Positions 8,437 through 9,489 of a stretch of 9,489 bases of DNA are shown here, in pieces. Every line of letters starts with the position of its first letter. Position 1 is the stretch's first letter. The stretch comes from Pseudomonadota bacterium (GTDB taxonomy: Bacteria; Pseudomonadota; Gammaproteobacteria; Burkholderiales; Thiobacillaceae). Below the pieces are notes generated by a model that was not told the DNA's origin, searched no databases, and saw only the letters and a program-made list of their open reading frames with translations. Both the position numbers and the translations under genes were made by a program. The stretch spans positions 1 through 9,489 of the forward strand of contig JAKACL010000101.1 in the NCBI GenBank assembly GCA_021821425.1, written 5' to 3'.

Positions 8437-8652
8437 ATGAAATCCCTACAGAAATTTGCATTCGGTACTGCGGCCGCTTCCCTGCTGCTGGGCCTGGGCG
8501 GTTGCGCCGGCATGTCGTCGCAGGACAAGAGCACGGCCGTCGGTGCCGGCGTCGGTGCCGTCGGTGGCGCCATCCTCACCGGCGGGAGCGCAATCGGCAC
8601 TGTGGGCGGCGCAGCCGTCGGCGGCGTCATCGGCCACGAAGTCGGCAAGTGA
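8437..8652 (+). CDS. osmB: OsmB-like glycine-zipper outer-membrane lipoprotein
   Basis: This encodes 71 residues from ATG 8437, with AAGGA 6 nt upstream. It has a lipoprotein signal peptide: KSLQKF, a hydrophobic stretch, and lipobox LGGC with C23 as the lipidated residue. The mature part has a short polar linker (AGMSSQDKS) and then a glycine-zipper hairpin with GAGVGAVGGAILTGGS and GGAAVGGVIGHEVGK. It is nearly colinear with E. coli OsmB (72 residues; its end, as I recall it, is GGAAVGGVIGHQVGK). E. coli OsmB is an osmotically and stationary-phase induced lipoprotein of unclear biochemical role. A strong hairpin follows the stop. Confidence 0.88.
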   Translation: MKSLQKFAFGTAAASLLLGLGGCAGMSSQDKSTAVGAGVGAVGGAILTGGSAIGTVGGAAVGGVIGHEVGK

Positions 8653-8657
8653 TCCAG

Positions 8658-8683
8658 GCCGCCCCGGCATGCGGCGGGGCGGC
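8658..8683 (+). terminator. GC-rich hairpin after osmB
   Basis: GCCGCCCCG and CGGGGCGGC form a perfect 9-bp stem with an 8-nt loop, 5 bp after the osmB stop. No T-run follows, so it is either a weak intrinsic terminator or a 3' stabilising hairpin. Confidence 0.5.
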
Positions 8684-8741
8684 GGCAGGCAGCGCGTCCA
8701 GCATCCGTATTGCCGGCGCCAGTATCCGTCCGCAATCCGTT

Positions 8742-8750
8742 CTATGCTAA
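8742..8750 (+). promoter_or_regulatory. Possible extended -10 element for the 8842 gene
   Basis: CTATGCTAA resembles the extended -10 preferred by sigma-S (CTATACT), with one mismatch. No good -35 is seen at 17 bp, which sigma-S promoters tolerate. It lies 92 bp before the ATG at 8842. Proposed from sequence likeness only. Confidence 0.35.
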
Positions 8751-8763
8751 TAAGCGCAGCCCG

Positions 8764-8799
8764 TCAGGGGCGAACCGCCGGCCCGGCGCTCGCCCCTGA
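8764..8799 (+). other. Long hairpin in the leader of the 8842 gene
   Basis: TCAGGGGCGA (8764-8773) and TCGCCCCTGA (8790-8799) form a perfect 10-bp stem. A second 5-bp stem (8776-8780 with 8784-8788) stacks inside it over a small internal loop. It ends 42 bp before the start codon and is not followed by T's. It may be a leader structure or a terminator for read-through from osmB. Confidence 0.5.
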
Positions 8800-8841
8800 T
8801 ACCTGCCGCATGCACCCTTAAATCGACTGGAGACGACAAAA

Positions 8842-9057
8842 ATGAATGCAATCAAAATGTTGGGTATCGCGCTGATCGTGGCGGGCGGACTCGGCCTGTT
8901 GTATGGCGGGTTCACCTATACCCAGGATACGCATGAGGCCAAGCTGGGACCGATCGAACTGTCGGTCAAGGACAAGAAGACCGTCAACATCCCCATCTGG
9001 GCCGGCGTGGGTGCGATCGCGGTGGGTGCTTTCCTGCTGTTTGCCCGCAACAAATAG
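8842..9057 (+). CDS. Small two-helix membrane protein
   Basis: This encodes 71 residues from ATG 8842, with TGGAGA 8 nt upstream. Helix 1 covers about residues 5-25 (MLGIALIVAGGLGLLYGG) and helix 2 about 51-68 (PIWAGVGAIAVGAFLLFA). A conserved-looking loop of about 25 residues lies between them (THEAKLGPIELSVKDKKTV), and the end RNK is basic. Similar short proteins with this loop occur in proteobacteria as hypothetical proteins, to my memory; no function is known to me. It lies between osmB and a probable glucan synthase gene and is closed off by a 16-bp hairpin, so it is likely its own transcript or the last gene after osmB. Confidence 0.82.
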   Translation: MNAIKMLGIALIVAGGLGLLYGGFTYTQDTHEAKLGPIELSVKDKKTVNIPIWAGVGAIAVGAFLLFARNK

Positions 9058-9069
9058 GCTGCTGATGCT

Positions 9070-9106
9070 CACGACCGGCATCCGCCTTGCGCGGATGCCG
9101 GTCGTG
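9070..9106 (+). terminator. Strong 16-bp perfect hairpin after the 8842 gene
   Basis: CACGACCGGCATCCGC (9070-9085) and GCGGATGCCGGTCGTG (9091-9106) pair perfectly over 16 bp with a 5-nt loop (CTTGC), starting 12 bp after the stop. GCGCGTTTG follows, a poor T-run, but stem length and place favour a terminator. The following 9107-9264 stretch shows no gene. Confidence 0.7.
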
Positions 9107-9264
9107 GCGCGTTTGCGGCCTGGCCGATGCCGCGTCGATTCCCCGGCGAAGCGGCCTGCGAGGGAACTCTTCCCCGCCGCGCGTTGCCCATGATTTCTCC
9201 CAGGCCCACGTAAGTCCGTCCCGAGCGAATCCACCGGCATCCGGCCCGTGCCGCACTGACCCGA

Positions 9265-9287
9265 CATACGAACACGTCATACGAACA
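9265..9287 (+). repeat. Two direct copies of CATACGAACA, 13-bp period
   Basis: CATACGAACA occurs at 9265-9274 and 9278-9287, separated by CGT. The second copy abuts the ribosome binding site of the next gene. It could be a tandem binding site, a leader element, or a chance duplication. Confidence 0.6.
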
Positions 9288-9292
9288 AGGAG
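9288..9292 (+). promoter_or_regulatory. Ribosome binding site of the partial glucan synthase gene
   Basis: AGGAG stands 6 nt before codon ATC 9299, ideal spacing for a start there. This is the main support for a non-standard start codon. Confidence 0.6.
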
Positions 9293-9298
9293 CAGGTC

Positions 9299-9489
9299 AT
9301 CAAAATCAAAACGTTCGGGTTTCCCTCAGGCAGGCGGAATGCCCTGCGTCGCGACCGCGACACCGAATTGCTGCGCTCGGAGCTGTTCAGCATCGAGCAG
9401 CTGAAGCGCCACGCCGTCACGCTGGCAGCCCAGCACCGGATCGACACCCGCCCCGGCCCGGACCGTCTGCTGCAGCGGCTGGCGGATAA
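9299..9489 (+). CDS. Probable cyclic beta-1,2-glucan synthase, N-terminal part (3' end beyond window)
   Basis: Sixty-three codons and two bases are present, running off the window. An in-frame TGA at 9257-9259 bounds it and no ATG, GTG or TTG lies between that stop and 9299. An AGGAG 6 nt upstream points to ATC 9299 as start (the reading would be (M)KIKTFGFPSGRRN). TTG at 9368 is the only later fallback near the beginning. The stretch LLRSELFSIEQLKRHAVTLA, then a basic linker and GPDRLLQRLAD, matches from memory the N-terminus of NdvB/ChvB-type synthases. Those are very large inner-membrane enzymes making periplasmic glucans for osmotic adaptation. Only about 2% of such a protein is visible, so the call rests on this short segment. 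Confidence 0.65.
   Translation, partial: MKIKTFGFPSGRRNALRRDRDTELLRSELFSIEQLKRHAVTLAAQHRIDTRPGPDRLLQRLAD

Noticed and set aside
9107..9264. Possible coding region before the glucan synthase gene
   Set aside because: The open frames are short, basic and proline/arginine-rich, overlap the terminator hairpin and lack a ribosome site.

Overview
The window looks like the chromosome of a GC-rich betaproteobacterium, probably of the Thiobacillus/Nitrosomonadales kind. This is inferred from gene content, codon use and the Crp/Fnr-like proteins, not from a database search. It carries ten intact protein genes, two partial genes at the edges and two tRNAs.

Left part (1-2506, + strand). The C-terminal part of a DUF6231-like protein is followed by a ~60-bp imperfect palindrome of a dispersed-repeat type. 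Then come an SseB-family protein and, 22 bp later, a GlcD-type FAD-linked 2-hydroxyacid dehydrogenase that has no glcE or glcF beside it.

Middle (2519-2982). A clear sigma70-like promoter drives tRNA-Ala(GGC). A 61-codon two-helix membrane protein and tRNA-Glu(TTC) follow on the same strand at close spacing, so tRNA and mRNA may share one primary transcript. A short symmetrical hairpin separates them from the convergent gene.

Regulatory block (3056-8222). Two Crp/Fnr-like regulators lie on the minus strand. Divergent from them is a + strand set of a soluble PAS hybrid histidine kinase, a REC-PAS response regulator overlapping it by 4 bp, and a third Crp/Fnr-like paralogue 23 bp later. Neither two-component protein has a DNA-binding output domain and no HPt domain is visible. 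The neighbouring Crp/Fnr-like proteins are therefore the obvious candidates for transcriptional output.

Right part (8437-9489, + strand). An OsmB-like glycine-zipper lipoprotein, a 71-residue two-helix membrane protein and the start of what looks like a cyclic beta-1,2-glucan synthase follow. The osmotic and envelope theme suggests a stress-response module controlled by the upstream regulators; this is inference. The spaces here hold strong hairpins, an FNR-geometry imperfect dyad before osmB, and a tandem repeat next to an excellent Shine-Dalgarno sequence that sits before an ATC codon rather than a normal start.

No CRISPR array, insertion sequence, integrase, phage gene or defence system is visible. 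No gene-free stretch exceeds 300 bases; the longest is the 290-bp divergent spacer at 4635-4924.
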